Shown here: piece after piece, positions 41,459 through 51,900 of the stretch
Position numbering within the stretch: position 1 is the first letter of the stretch
How the letters are laid out: each line of letters begins with the position of its first letter
Source of the DNA: Flavobacterium saccharophilum
Lineage (GTDB): Bacteria > Bacteroidota > Bacteroidia > Flavobacteriales > Flavobacteriaceae
Direction: 5' to 3'
Assembly (NCBI RefSeq): GCF_900142735.1
Contig: NZ_FRBY01000004.1
Coordinates: forward strand, 372,001 to 436,000
DNA length: 64,000 nt
Notes under the pieces: model-generated
Told to the model about the DNA's origin: nothing
The model's input: the letters and a program-made list of their open reading frames with translations, nothing else
The model's database searches: none
Position numbers and translations under genes: made by a program

Positions 41459-44266
41459 TTATGAGGGTATATAAACAGAAAATATACTGCCATGATTGAT
41501 ATTACTTGTTACTGTAATAAAACCATTATGATCGGCGATGATTTTTTTAGAAATTGTAAGTCCCAGGCCGCTTCCTGTATATTGATCATTACTATGAAGT
41601 CTGTAAAAAGGTTCAAAAATTTTAGTTTGATATTCCATACTAAATCCAATACCATTGTCGCTTATCTTGATTTTAGTATAATTAATTTCAGAATTTGCGC
41701 CAATTTGATTCATCTCTTCTTTTGATGGCTCTTCTGCTTCAATTTTAATTTGAGGTATTGTATTTTCTTTGGTATACTTGAGAGCATTTGCTATTAAATT
41801 GTTGAATAATTTTTGCATTTGATGGGGAACAATTCTCACTTGCGGTAAAGTATCAACTGTAATAATTGCGTTCTTCTCCAGAATATAATCTTTTAAATCG
41901 GCGATGATTTTCTTTACTATAACATTCAGATCGGTTCTTTGAGATTCTTTTTCATTAAAATTGATTCTCGAATAATCGATAAGATCGGTAATGAACTGAT
42001 TCATATTTGAAGAAGCGATTCTAATTCGTTCCAGATTATGAAGTCCAGATTCTGTTAGATTTTTTTCGTTATCTAAGATTCGTTTACAAAACATCTGAAT
42101 CTTTCGTAGCGGCTCCTGAATATTATTGCTTGCTCCGGTAGTAATAACTTTTAGCTGTTCGTTATATTTTTCTAATTCAAGATTTTTCTTTTTCAGTAAT
42201 ACATTTGTGGTTTCCAGATCTGTAATATCCTCAATCGCTAAAAGTATTAAACCTGCAGGCTGTGAATTTTGAATTTGATATGCATTAACAATCATAATTT
42301 TTTTACCGGTACCATTACAAAGAGTATCAACTTTAAAGTCCAAAACCGATTTTTTTTCACTAAACATTTTAAATAGTAATTCCTTAAATTCAGGAATATC
42401 CCATTGACAGTCTCCAATTTCGAAAAAGGAATGTCCTTCAGTTTCTTCTTCAGTGGTCTCAAAATATTTATAAAACGCCGGGTTAGCGCTTTTTACAAAA
42501 AAATCTCTGTCAATAATTAATAAAGGCTCACGAATAGTATTTACAATAGATTCAGAATAATTTCTCATCGAAATTAACTGTTCCTGACGATTCGTTAATT
42601 CATCATTGATAAATGATAATTCTGTATGGTTAGACTTTATATGTTCATTTGCAGTTTCTAATTCTAATGTTATTCTCTTAAGATCTTCATTTGCTAAAGC
42701 TAAATCATTTTGTAGTTTTTTAATTTGCAATTCATTGGATGCCTTTATGTTTGAGGTTTCTTTTTTATCGCCAGTAGTAATAATAGCCGAGGTAAAAGTT
42801 TCAGACATATAATCTTCTGTCATAAATTTTCGAACATAGATTTTTTCATGTTTTTCAATTGGTTCAAATAACTTTTGCCCATTTGCTATGCTTTCAGACT
42901 TTCCAAGAACTAAAATACCTTTGTCTTTTAGTGAATAATGGAAAGAGCTTAAAACTTTATTTTGCAAAAAGGAATCCAGGTAAAGAAGCACATTTCTACA
43001 TGAAACCAGATCGATTCTCGCAAACGGAGGATCTTTTATAAAGTTGTGTACCGCAAAAATACACATGTCGCGAATCACTTTATTGATGTGATAGTGACCG
43101 TCTCTTTTGGTAAAATAACGTTGCAATCTGGTTGGCGAAACTTGTTGAACATCCTGCGGAGAGTAAATCGCAGTCCTTGCTTTTGTAATATATTTTTCAG
43201 AAATATCAGAAGCAAAAATCTGAACCTTAATAGCGCTGTTTCTTTCTGCTAAATATTCATGTAAAGCTATAGCCAGCGAATAGGCTTCTTCACCTGTAGA
43301 ACAACCCGCAATCCATATACGCAAGTTATTATTTGTTGTATTTTGTACTAATTGCGTAAAAGCTAGTGCTGGAAGGGAATCAAAAAAGTTGTGATCTCTA
43401 AAAAAGTACGTTACAGGAATCAAAAAATCATTAAAAAGCAAATCCTGCTCCCTTTTGTCATTTCGAAGATGATTATAATAAGCCTGTAAATTTTCTTTTT
43501 GGCTCATTAACATTCGTTTCGCAATACCTCTTCTGATAGTAGGATGTTTGTAATGACGAAAATCATTTCCAGTTCTTAAGAAAATCAGATTTATAATTTG
43601 CAAAAGTATTTCTTCTTCATTCTTCGGCAAATGTTCTTCATTACTAAAAGCGTGATTTGTAGTATAACTTTTTCTTATTTCTACTAGTTGTGCAGGAATG
43701 AGTTCGGGCGCTAGTACATAATCAACAATATCTGCATCTATGGCACTTTGCGGCATTCCTTTAAATTCTGCCGTTTCAGGATCCTGAACAAGTGTTGTGC
43801 CACCAACTTCCTTTATCTTTTTAAATCCAAAAGTTCCGTCAAAGGCAGTTCCGGAAAGAATAACACCAATAGCAAAACTTTGATACACTTCTGCCAGTGA
43901 TTCAAAGAAAACATCAATACTGGCAGTTCTACGTTCATTGCGCGTTCGCTGATGCAGTTTTAATACGCCGTCCTGCACAATAAGATTAGTGTTTTCGGGA
44001 ATAATATAGATATGATCAGGAGCCAGATTAATGTCGTTTATAATCTCATGAACAGGGATTTCGGTCTGTTGGGTTAAAATTTCAGGTAAACTGCCCGCAT
44101 GATCTGAAGATAAATGCTGTACAATTACATAAGCCATTCCAGAATTGACGGGTATCGCTTTTACTACTTTCTTAATAGCATCTAATCCGCCTTCAGAAGC
44201 ACCAAAACCAACAACTGGAAAATTCTGTGTTGTTTTTTCGAAGAGTTTTGTATCAGTAAGTTTCAT
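41459..44266 (-). CDS. CheB-CheR-PAS-histidine kinase fusion with Asn in place of the phospho-His
   Basis: The 935-residue protein has, in order: a CheB-type methylesterase domain with its triad (Ser24 in GASEGG, His51 in VQHL, Asp143 in GTAFDG); a CheR methyltransferase domain (IWIAGCSTGEEAYSLAIAL, IDLVSCRNVLLYL); a coiled coil (ELETANEHIKSNHTEL); a PAS domain (PLLIIDRDFFVKSANPAF); and a kinase module. The HisKA site, normally SHDxxEP, reads GASNNIQEPLRKI: codon 714 is AAT (Asn). The ATP domain is intact (NNLIANALKY, ISDNGIGF, GSGLGL). No MCPs or other che genes are in the window. The fusion type is known in Bacteroidetes, but the His loss is unusual. Confidence 0.95.
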   Translation of the reverse strand: MKLTDTKLFEKTTQNFPVVGFGASEGGLDAIKKVVKAIPVNSGMAYVIVQHLSSDHAGSLPEILTQQTEIPVHEIINDINLAPDHIYIIPENTNLIVQDGVLKLHQRTRNERRTASIDVFFESLAEVYQSFAIGVILSGTAFDGTFGFKKIKEVGGTTLVQDPETAEFKGMPQSAIDADIVDYVLAPELIPAQLVEIRKSYTTNHAFSNEEHLPKNEEEILLQIINLIFLRTGNDFRHYKHPTIRRGIAKRMLMSQKENLQAYYNHLRNDKREQDLLFNDFLIPVTYFFRDHNFFDSLPALAFTQLVQNTTNNNLRIWIAGCSTGEEAYSLAIALHEYLAERNSAIKVQIFASDISEKYITKARTAIYSPQDVQQVSPTRLQRYFTKRDGHYHINKVIRDMCIFAVHNFIKDPPFARIDLVSCRNVLLYLDSFLQNKVLSSFHYSLKDKGILVLGKSESIANGQKLFEPIEKHEKIYVRKFMTEDYMSETFTSAIITTGDKKETSNIKASNELQIKKLQNDLALANEDLKRITLELETANEHIKSNHTELSFINDELTNRQEQLISMRNYSESIVNTIREPLLIIDRDFFVKSANPAFYKYFETTEEETEGHSFFEIGDCQWDIPEFKELLFKMFSEKKSVLDFKVDTLCNGTGKKIMIVNAYQIQNSQPAGLILLAIEDITDLETTNVLLKKKNLELEKYNEQLKVITTGASNNIQEPLRKIQMFCKRILDNEKNLTESGLHNLERIRIASSNMNQFITDLIDYSRINFNEKESQRTDLNVIVKKIIADLKDYILEKNAIITVDTLPQVRIVPHQMQKLFNNLIANALKYTKENTIPQIKIEAEEPSKEEMNQIGANSEINYTKIKISDNGIGFSMEYQTKIFEPFYRLHSNDQYTGSGLGLTISKKIIADHNGFITVTSNINHGSIFSVYIPS

Positions 44267-44634
44267 AGTTTAATCTAATTACTTAGATCAAAGATATAGT
44301 AAGTCTTTGATTATAAAAAGAATATAAAGAAGCTTGTGGAAATGATGTAAATTTGAAATGCTAAATATGTAAAAAAGCTTTCCAAAGCTTTTACAAATTA
44401 GATTTTATATAGTTTAAAAACTCTAATATTTAAAACCGAGGGAAATTTGTAAACAGGAAAGAAGTACTCAAAAATAAAATCTAATACAAAAAAATAAAAG
44501 TTGGACAAGTCTAAATCTTTAAATTGATACTTGGAAAATAACAAAAATCTGTTCGTAGAAATTAATAAAAAAAGTGCATGTATTGCAAGCATTTCTGTTA
44601 CTTTTTTATCAATATCCGATAACTTATTTTTTAA
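44267..44634. other. 368-bp non-coding region between receiver and CheB fusion
   Basis: No credible gene. A tight palindrome AAAAGCTTT-cc-AAAGCTTTT sits at 44373-44392. A 64-codon frame on the minus strand (44398-44592) is strongly AT-biased and does not look like a protein. The promoter of the CheB fusion gene should lie at the left end. Confidence 0.4.
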
Positions 44635-45003
44635 TTATAAAATTTCTCTTAAAATATTTTTTAGGTCATTAAAATTACTCGGTTTCGTTACATAATCTTT
44701 TGCATCAAGTAATTTTGCCAGATTTGCAGATATAGGTGCAGTCGAAAATATAATAACAGGAATATTTTTGATAGCATCTCTTTTTTTAATTTCTGCCAAA
44801 AGCTCGATACCACTCATTAAGGGCATATTGATATCAAGAAATATCAAATCAGGCTTAATTTCTCGATCAGCCAGTTTTTGAAGTGCTTCAATGGGATTGT
44901 GAAGTGCCATATAAGCAGCTGTTGAGACCGCTTCCAGTGCCTGTTGGAAGAATTCGCAATCATCAAAATCGTCATCAATTTGCAAAATATTTTTATACTT
45001 CAT
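44635..45003 (-). CDS. Single-domain response regulator (Rcp1-like)
   Basis: The 122-residue protein is a lone receiver domain: acidic pocket IDDDFDD, phosphorylatable Asp in FLDINMP, Thr in IFSTAP and Lys in YVTKP. It has a variable beta4-alpha4 region and no output domain, so it works by docking to partners. It is closely related to the receiver at 46462. It precedes the CheB fusion gene on the same strand, 368 bp upstream. Confidence 0.93.
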   Translation of the reverse strand: MKYKNILQIDDDFDDCEFFQQALEAVSTAAYMALHNPIEALQKLADREIKPDLIFLDINMPLMSGIELLAEIKKRDAIKNIPVIIFSTAPISANLAKLLDAKDYVTKPSNFNDLKNILREIL

Positions 45004-45150
45004 ATGCAGCTTATTTGGTTTGACTTCTTTATCAGATGATTATCCTAGTAAATTTAAATCTTTTACAGATAATAAGTTGATTTTTAGATCTTTTTTTTAA
45101 TTAAATTATAAGATTATTTTTATTTTTTTTAATTGAACAGAGCTAAAAAA

Positions 45151-45171
45151 AACTTGCTTTTAAAACAAGTT
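45151..45171 (-). terminator. Intrinsic terminator on the minus strand
   Basis: AACTTG (45151-45156) and CAAGTT (45166-45171) form a short stem. Read on the minus strand it is followed by TTTTTTT. It lies 70 bp downstream of a 29-residue lipoprotein-like ORF and has no other obvious gene to serve. Confidence 0.55.
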
Positions 45172-45238
45172 CTCTCTTTTAATATAGGCTTTGTATGATG
45201 CTAAGATGGAATTTTCAGAGAATCGGTGGTTATGCCTC

Positions 45239-45328
45239 CTAGGATTTTAAGTCTCTTATATAATCTTGATCATCATAATATTTACTGCAACTCATTGATA
45301 CAATTATTAAAAACAGTACTTCCGTCAT
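45239..45328 (-). CDS. Putative very small lipoprotein, 29 residues
   Basis: ATG at 45328, TAG at 45239-45241. The product is MTEVLFLIIVSMSC followed by SKYYDDQDYIRD: a short hydrophobic segment, a lipobox-like Ser-Met-Ser-Cys, then an acidic tail of 15 residues. A terminator follows on the same strand. The structure fits a tiny SPII lipoprotein; no homologue was recognised, and the signal segment is short. Confidence 0.4.
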   Translation of the reverse strand: MTEVLFLIIVSMSCSKYYDDQDYIRDLKS

Positions 45329-45787
45329 AATCTTAAAGTTTAAATTTTCTATAGATATAAGCTAAAGATTAGTTATTGAATTTTGCTAAAAATAACCTGA
45401 TGTTAAAAGACGATTTTATATAATTTTTGTCTTTCGTTATATAATTCCCATGTTCGATAAGAGGAACGTTATTTATAGTAAATTTAAGCGCCTAAAAATA
45501 AGGACAGATAAAATCATTAAGATTGAAACCATGTAACATTTAAATCAAATTATATAAAAAAGCGAAGATTTATATCTTCATATTTGCTATAATAATGCCC
45601 AACAAAATTGAATCAATACTGAATTATTTAGTTTACAATCATAAAAACATAAAGCCGAAAAATCTATAAAAATAAAAACCTAAAAAAATAATCACACAGG
45701 AAGATTCATATTCTTGAATATTAAAAAAAGAAATGTTCAATTGAAGGTTTTGAAAACCTATTTTTTAATTATTAAAAATTTAATGAT

Positions 45788-46360
45788 ATGAACTCAGATT
45801 TTTTTGAAATAAACAACTATTTCGTTGACAATAGGAGCAGTTTGCGCAAGAATTATCATATTTATAATGATAAGAGGGAACGCATTGGAAGCATAAAACA
45901 GAAGCTAACATTAAAGGAAATGATGTTAAAATTATTTCCCTACAAAACTTTGTTTCCCTTTTCAATCGAAATTAGAAATGCAAATGGTGGTCTTGAATCT
46001 TCAATTGCAAAACATAATTTTTCATTTGTGTCTAATATTATGGTTTATGATGCACATGGCAAAAAGGTTGGAACAATCAATAAAAGAAATTTTTTCAAAC
46101 CTGAATTTAAAGTTTTAAATGCTTCCAATGAAGTCATTGCCGAAATAAAGGATGCCTGGCATGGGCCAAATTTTGTTGTTTATGATACAACAGAAAAACA
46201 AATTGGGTCCATAGATAAAAAATGGAATGGAAGAATGAGGAATTTTGTCAAGTCAAATCGCAGTTATAATGTAAATATGAGTACAAGTTATTCAGAACAT
46301 GAAAATAGGCTCACAGTTTTAACAAGCGCTATTACAATTAATATGCTTTTTTTTAAGTGA
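45788..46360 (+). CDS. Tubby/scramblase-like (LURP-one-like) protein
   Basis: The 190-residue protein is built of repeated beta hairpins: NYHIYNDKRERIGSIKQKL, IEIRNANGGLESSIAKHNF, IMVYDAHGKKVGTINKR, FKVLNASNEVIAEIKD and FVVYDTTEKQIGSIDKKW. Such 'V-x-D-x-x-G-x-x-I-G-x-I' repeats are typical of the Tubby C-terminal-like fold shared by LURP-one and phospholipid scramblase proteins. There is no signal peptide. Its position at the head of the rightward signalling cluster may be incidental; the function is unknown. Confidence 0.7.
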   Translation: MNSDFFEINNYFVDNRSSLRKNYHIYNDKRERIGSIKQKLTLKEMMLKLFPYKTLFPFSIEIRNANGGLESSIAKHNFSFVSNIMVYDAHGKKVGTINKRNFFKPEFKVLNASNEVIAEIKDAWHGPNFVVYDTTEKQIGSIDKKWNGRMRNFVKSNRSYNVNMSTSYSEHENRLTVLTSAITINMLFFK

Positions 46361-46461
46361 GTAAATTGAATATTTTGAAACAATATAAATAAAGTGGATT
46401 TTTAATTTATAAAAAAAAATTATTGAAAGAACTTTACACTCCAGAAATACCAAATAGGTCG

Positions 46462-46845
46462 ATGACTTATAGTAATATACTACAAATTGATGACGATTCA
46501 GATGACTGTGAATTATTCATGGAAGCGCTGGAATCTGTGTCTGCGGCTACCTATACCGCAATTTATGATCCGGTGGAAGCACTGCGAAAACTGATGCAAA
46601 AGGAAATCTCTCCGGATGTTATCTTTCTGGATTTAAATATGCCCCTTATGTCCGGTCTTGAATTCTTAACTGAAATTAAAAAGGAAGAAGGATTAAAAGA
46701 AATTCCGATTATTATCTTTTCGACTTCGCAACTGGATGATATCATTCGTGAGGCCATAGCTCATGGTGCCGATGATTTTATATCCAAACCAAATAATTTT
46801 AACGACTTAAAGAAGATTTTAAGTCAATATATTTTTTCAGCTTAA
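46462..46845 (+). CDS. Single-domain response regulator (Rcp1-like)
   Basis: From ATG 46462 the protein is 127 residues. A TTG start 39 bp upstream is possible, but the paralogue at 44635 begins at the equivalent of 46462. The receiver has IDDDSDD, FLDLNMP with the phospho-Asp, IFSTSQ and ISKPNNF. It is likely one of the phosphate acceptors for the nearby orphan kinases. Confidence 0.92.
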   Translation: MTYSNILQIDDDSDDCELFMEALESVSAATYTAIYDPVEALRKLMQKEISPDVIFLDLNMPLMSGLEFLTEIKKEEGLKEIPIIIFSTSQLDDIIREAIAHGADDFISKPNNFNDLKKILSQYIFSA

Positions 46846-46998
46846 GTGTTAGCCGTTTTATCATTGATTGTAGCCGCGGAAGGTGCATCAATACAAAAGG
46901 CACTTAAAAATAATTTAGAAAAGATTTTATTATTTTTCTTAATTTTATTGAGTAAACAATTGTTGCATAGTGTGATATGGCCTTTTAATTGTAATTAA

Positions 46999-48441
46999 AT
47001 GAAATTATCTACTCAAATTTTTGTGGCTTTTACTTTGGTTATTTTGTTGTCCGTAGCGGACTCGTATACGAATTATCTGTTATCGAAAAAAGTACAGCTC
47101 AATTCACAGTTTCTTGCCAGATCTGAAGAGATTATTCGCAATTCTAATAAAACCCACAAATCGATTATCGAGATGCAAAGTGCTTTTCGTGGTTTTCTTC
47201 TTACCGAAGATTATACCTTTCTGGATTCCTATTTTATCGGATTAAAAAAAGTGCCTTTACTAATAAAAGAACAGGAAATCCGTATTGGAACTAAGAATGA
47301 ACAACGGGCAATATTAGATTCTATAGGTAAACTTCATAGTGATTGGGTTCGATACTCAAAAGAGTTGATAAAGAGTAGAAAAGAATATCCGTCTTCTTAT
47401 ATGAATCTTTTTAATACTTCTCTAAAACGACATGTAGGGAAAAATATAAATGATGCCATTTCAGAAAAGTTTAACCGGTTTGATAAAATCGAATACAAAA
47501 GAAGAAAACACCATACAGAGATGTTATTGACTTCGCTAAAATATGCACATACTTTTTCTTTTATATTTCTGACACTCACCGTTATAGTAGGTCTCTTAAG
47601 TACAATGTTTATTATGTATATCACCAATAAAAGAATTACGGCAATGGTTCGTCTTGCTGAAAATATTTCAAAAGGGAATTTTACAATGGTGAAAGATACC
47701 AGAAATGATGAGCTGACTGCTTTGTCAAAATCGCTAAACAGAATGTCTGGTAAGCTGGATAAAAACATTCATGAACTTAAAAATAGAAACGCTGAGCTCA
47801 ACAAATTTGCGTACGCGGTTTCGCATGATCTTAAAGCGCCAATCCGAGGAATTCACAACGTTGTCAGCTGGATTGAGGAAGATCATAATGAAGAGTTATC
47901 ACCAGAAATTAAAAGATATCTTAAGATTATTCCGCAAAAGACAAGACGTATGGAAGCGCTTATTAATGGTCTGTTAGATTATGCCCGTTTAAACATAAAA
48001 GCACCTTCAGAAAATATAGATACTAATGCTCTGGTACATGAAATTGCAGATTCTCTTGTTCCTAGAAATTTTAAACTTGAAATAGGGAATCTTCCTGATT
48101 TATTTACTGAAAGAATTAAACTCGAACAGGTTTTTGCCAATCTGATTAGTAATGCAGTAAAATATACACCACAGGAAGATGCTGTAATTCAAGTCAGTTG
48201 TGTAACATTTGGAGGTGTTCATGAGTTTTCGGTAAAAGATAACGGAATTGGAATTGCTGTTGAATATCACGAAAAAATATTTGAAATTTTTCAGACGTTA
48301 CGGGAACAAAACGAACAGGAAAGTACCGGTGTTGGACTGGCAATCGTGAAAAAGATCATTGACGACCAACAGGAAAGTATTATAGTCAAATCGAAATTGG
48401 GCGAAGGTGCCGAATTTATCTTTACATGGAGAAATAATTAA
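46999..48441 (+). CDS. CHASE3-HAMP sensor histidine kinase
   Basis: The 480-residue protein has an N-terminal transmembrane helix, a periplasmic CHASE3 domain (KTHKSIIEMQSAFRGFLLTEDYTFLD), a second transmembrane helix (FSFIFLTLTVIVGLLSTMFIMYI) and a HAMP linker (ENISKGNFTMVKDT). A phytochrome-type HisKA follows with phospho-His276 in SHDLKAPIRG, then an ATP-binding domain (NLISNAVKY, VKDNGIGI, STGVGLAIVKK). It is intact. A receiver gene follows 3 bp downstream and is its likely partner. Confidence 0.95.
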   Translation: MKLSTQIFVAFTLVILLSVADSYTNYLLSKKVQLNSQFLARSEEIIRNSNKTHKSIIEMQSAFRGFLLTEDYTFLDSYFIGLKKVPLLIKEQEIRIGTKNEQRAILDSIGKLHSDWVRYSKELIKSRKEYPSSYMNLFNTSLKRHVGKNINDAISEKFNRFDKIEYKRRKHHTEMLLTSLKYAHTFSFIFLTLTVIVGLLSTMFIMYITNKRITAMVRLAENISKGNFTMVKDTRNDELTALSKSLNRMSGKLDKNIHELKNRNAELNKFAYAVSHDLKAPIRGIHNVVSWIEEDHNEELSPEIKRYLKIIPQKTRRMEALINGLLDYARLNIKAPSENIDTNALVHEIADSLVPRNFKLEIGNLPDLFTERIKLEQVFANLISNAVKYTPQEDAVIQVSCVTFGGVHEFSVKDNGIGIAVEYHEKIFEIFQTLREQNEQESTGVGLAIVKKIIDDQQESIIVKSKLGEGAEFIFTWRNN

Positions 48442-48444
48442 GTT

Positions 48445-48873
48445 ATGAAAAAACCAACAATATTATTAGTTGAAGATGACGAATTGGATGTGATTAGCGT
48501 AGAGCGGTCTTTAAAGAAATTAGAAAGCGAATATGTGTTGCATACAGCCTATAACGGAATTGAAGCTTTAAAAATACTCAGAGATCCTGAAATACAATTT
48601 ACTCCGGATGTTATTTTGTTGGATATTAACATGCCAAGAATGAACGGTATAGAATTCCTGAAAGTAGTAAGAGAAGATAAAAAACTAAAAGATTTAAAAG
48701 TGTTTATCATGACAACCTCTTCAGAGGAAATGGATCGTTCAGAAGCAGAAAAATTAGGAATAGCAGGTTATATTATCAAACCGCTGAATTATAATGATAA
48801 CACAAAGCGATCTGATTCTATGGATGCGTTTGTGCAGTTTCATTTAAGAAAAATATTGTTTGACGAAATTTAA
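48445..48873 (+). CDS. Single-domain response regulator
   Basis: The 142-residue receiver has VEDDELD, LLDINMPRMNG with the phospho-Asp, MTTSSEEMD and the Lys in YIIKPLNY, and a C-terminal extension. It starts 3 bp after the CHASE3 kinase stop, so the two are translationally coupled and likely a cognate pair. Confidence 0.94.
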   Translation: MKKPTILLVEDDELDVISVERSLKKLESEYVLHTAYNGIEALKILRDPEIQFTPDVILLDINMPRMNGIEFLKVVREDKKLKDLKVFIMTTSSEEMDRSEAEKLGIAGYIIKPLNYNDNTKRSDSMDAFVQFHLRKILFDEI

Positions 48874-48950
48874 AACCTGAGGAGTATAATCAGGTAAGCT
48901 AAAATATAAAATATCAGATTTTTTTAATCATTCGATAAAGAATTGGGAAT

Positions 48951-51900
48951 ATGAAAAAAACAAACGAAATTAATATTGAAGAAGTTCAGGATATCCTTGA
49001 ATTTCCAATTGTTTCAGGAGATAAACCTTCGCAGCCGAGAGGAAAAAAGGAAGATTCAGAAGAATCTATTTTGACTGATGCAGAGTTTTTAAAAATTTTG
49101 CTGAAAGTCAAAAATGGTAATTTTACGCAGCGTTTCCCAACGGATCAAAATGGAATTAAAAGATCAATCTGTGATACTCTGAATGAAATCATCGACCTGA
49201 ATGAGCGTATGGTTTTCGAATTTCAAAAGGTTGGAAAAAGCATTGGTAAGCAAGGAAAATTAACGAATCGTGTTGCTCTTGACGGAGCGAGAGGTTCGTG
49301 GAGTTCCTGCGTTGATTCTGTAAATACACTGATTTCAGACCTGGTGCATCCAACGATCGAAATTGCACACGTAATTACATCAGTAGCAAAAGGAAATTTA
49401 TCTCAGGAAATGCCGCTTTCTATTGAAGGAAACCCACTTCAGGGAGAGTTCTTAAGAATTGCAAAAGAGGTTAATGGAATGGTAAAACAGCTGAATCTGT
49501 TTTCGATGGAAGTTACGCGTGTGGCACGTGAGGTAGGTACAGAAGGTAAACTGGGAGGTCAGGCAAAAGTACGAGGTGTAGGTGGAGTTTGGAAAGATTT
49601 GACCGACTCGGTGAATAAGATGGCGAGTAACTTAACGGGGCAGGTACGTAATATTGCCGATGTAACAACAGCGGTAGCAAAAGGAGATTTGTCTAAAAAG
49701 ATTACCGTTGACGTAAAAGGAGAAATTCTTGAGCTGAAGAACACCATTAATACGATGGTGGATCAGCTGAACTCGTTCTCCTCTGAGGTAACCCGTGTGG
49801 CGAGAGAGGTTGGTACAGAAGGAAAACTGGGTGGTCAGGCACAGGTAAAAGGAGTTGGAGGAACCTGGAAAGATTTAACGGATTCGGTAAATCAGATGGC
49901 AAGTAACTTAACCGGTCAGGTTCGTAATATTGCCGATGTAACAACGGCGGTGGCAAAAGGAGATCTTTCGAAAAAAATTACCGTTGACGTAAAAGGAGAA
50001 ATTCTGGAGTTGAAGAACACCATTAATACCATGGTGGATCAGCTGAATTCCTTTTCTTCTGAGGTAACGCGTGTAGCGGTAGAGGTAGGTTCTGAAGGAA
50101 AACTGGGAGGTCAGGCAAAAGTGCGAGGCGTTGGTGGAGTTTGGAAAGATTTGACCGATTCGGTAAACCAAATGGCATCCAATTTAACTGGTCAGGTGCG
50201 TAATATTGCTGAGGTAACAACGGCGGTAGCAAAAGGCGATTTATCTAAAAAAATTACAGTAAACGTTGCGGGAGAAATCCTGGAACTTAAAAATACGATC
50301 AACACGATGGTGGATCAGCTGAACTCCTTTGGTGCCGAGGTAACCCGTGTGGCACGTGAGGTAGGTTCAGAAGGAAAACTGGGAGGTCAGGCAAAAGTAA
50401 AAGGAGTTGGGGGAACCTGGAAAGATTTAACCGATTCGGTGAATCAGATGGCATCGAACTTAACGGGTCAGGTGCGTAATATTGCCGAGGTAACCACAGC
50501 GGTGGCCAACGGAGATTTATCGAAAAAGATTACGGCTGTAGCCGAAGGGGAAATCCTGGAGTTGAAGAAAACCATTAATACGATGGTGGATCAGCTGAAC
50601 TCTTTTTCATCAGAGGTAACGCGTGTGGCACTTGAGGTAGGTACGGAAGGAAAACTTGGAGGTCAGGCTAAAGTAAAAGGTGTTGGAGGAACCTGGAAAG
50701 ATTTAACGGATTCGGTGAATCAGATGGCGTCTAACTTAACGGGGCAGGTACGTAACATTGCAGAGGTGACCACAGCGGTAGCAAAAGGAGATTTATCACG
50801 TCAGATTACCGTAGATACAAAAGGAGAGATTCTGGAGCTTAAAAACACCATTAATACGATGGTGGGTCAGCTGAACTCATTCGCATCCGAGGTAACCCGT
50901 GTGGCGCGTGAGGTAGGTACCGAAGGAAAACTGGGAGGTCAGGCGCAGGTGGAAGGTGTTGGTGGAACCTGGAAAGATTTAACGGATTCGGTGAACCAGA
51001 TGGCATCGAATTTAACGGGTCAGGTACGTAATATTGCTGAGGTAACCACAGCGGTAGCAAAAGGCGATTTATCACTCCAAATTACAGTAGACGTAAAAGG
51101 AGAAATCCTTGAGCTTAAAAATACAATTAATACCATGGTGGATCAGCTTCGAGGCTTTGCTTCGGAGGTAACGCGTGTGTCCAGAGAGGTAGGAACAGAA
51201 GGAAAACTGGGAGGACAGGCGAATGTACCGGGAGTTGCCGGAACCTGGAAAGATTTAACGGATTCGGTTAACCAGATGGCAGGAAACCTTACTGCTCAGG
51301 TACGTAATATTGCCGATGTGGCGATTGCCGTAGCCAACGGAGATATGTCCCGAAAAATTACCGTTGACGTTCGTGGAGAAATTTTGCAATTGAAAGAAAC
51401 CCTGAATACGATGGTGGATCAGCTTCGCGAATTTGCCTCCGAGGTAACTCGTGTGGCACGTGAGGTAGGAACAGAAGGAAAACTGGGAGGACAGGCGAAT
51501 GTACCGGGAGTTGCCGGAACCTGGAAAGATTTGACCGATTCGGTGAATCAGATGGCGGGTAACTTAACCACTCAGGTACGTAATATCGCCGAGGTAACGA
51601 TTGCCGTTGCGAATGGAGATATGTCGAAAAAAATTACCGCTGACGTACGTGGAGAAATTCTTCAATTAAAAGAAACAGTAAATACGATGGTGGATCAGCT
51701 TCGAAGTTTTGCTTCGGAGGTAACCCGTGTATCAAGAGAGGTTGGAACAGAAGGAAAACTGGGCGGACAAGCCTTCGTACCGGGTGTTGCCGGAACCTGG
51801 AAAGATTTAACGGATTCGGTGAATCAGATGGCCTCTAACTTAACGGGTCAGGTACGTAATATTGCCGATGTAACCAAAGCCGTAGCCAATGGTGACCTTT

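Larger units (their letters stand above)
45004..45787. other. 784-bp AT-rich intergenic region
   Basis: It separates the leftward receiver from the rightward hub genes. It holds a candidate minus-strand small lipoprotein gene (45239-45328) with a terminator (45151-45171), listed separately. The rest, 45329-45787, is very AT-rich with no coding frame; it likely contains promoters for both directions. Confidence 0.5.

Noticed and set aside
44398..44592. 64-codon minus-strand frame with hydrophobic residues
   Set aside because: Built from AT-rich intergenic sequence, Phe/Leu/Tyr dominated, no plausible promoter or homologous look.
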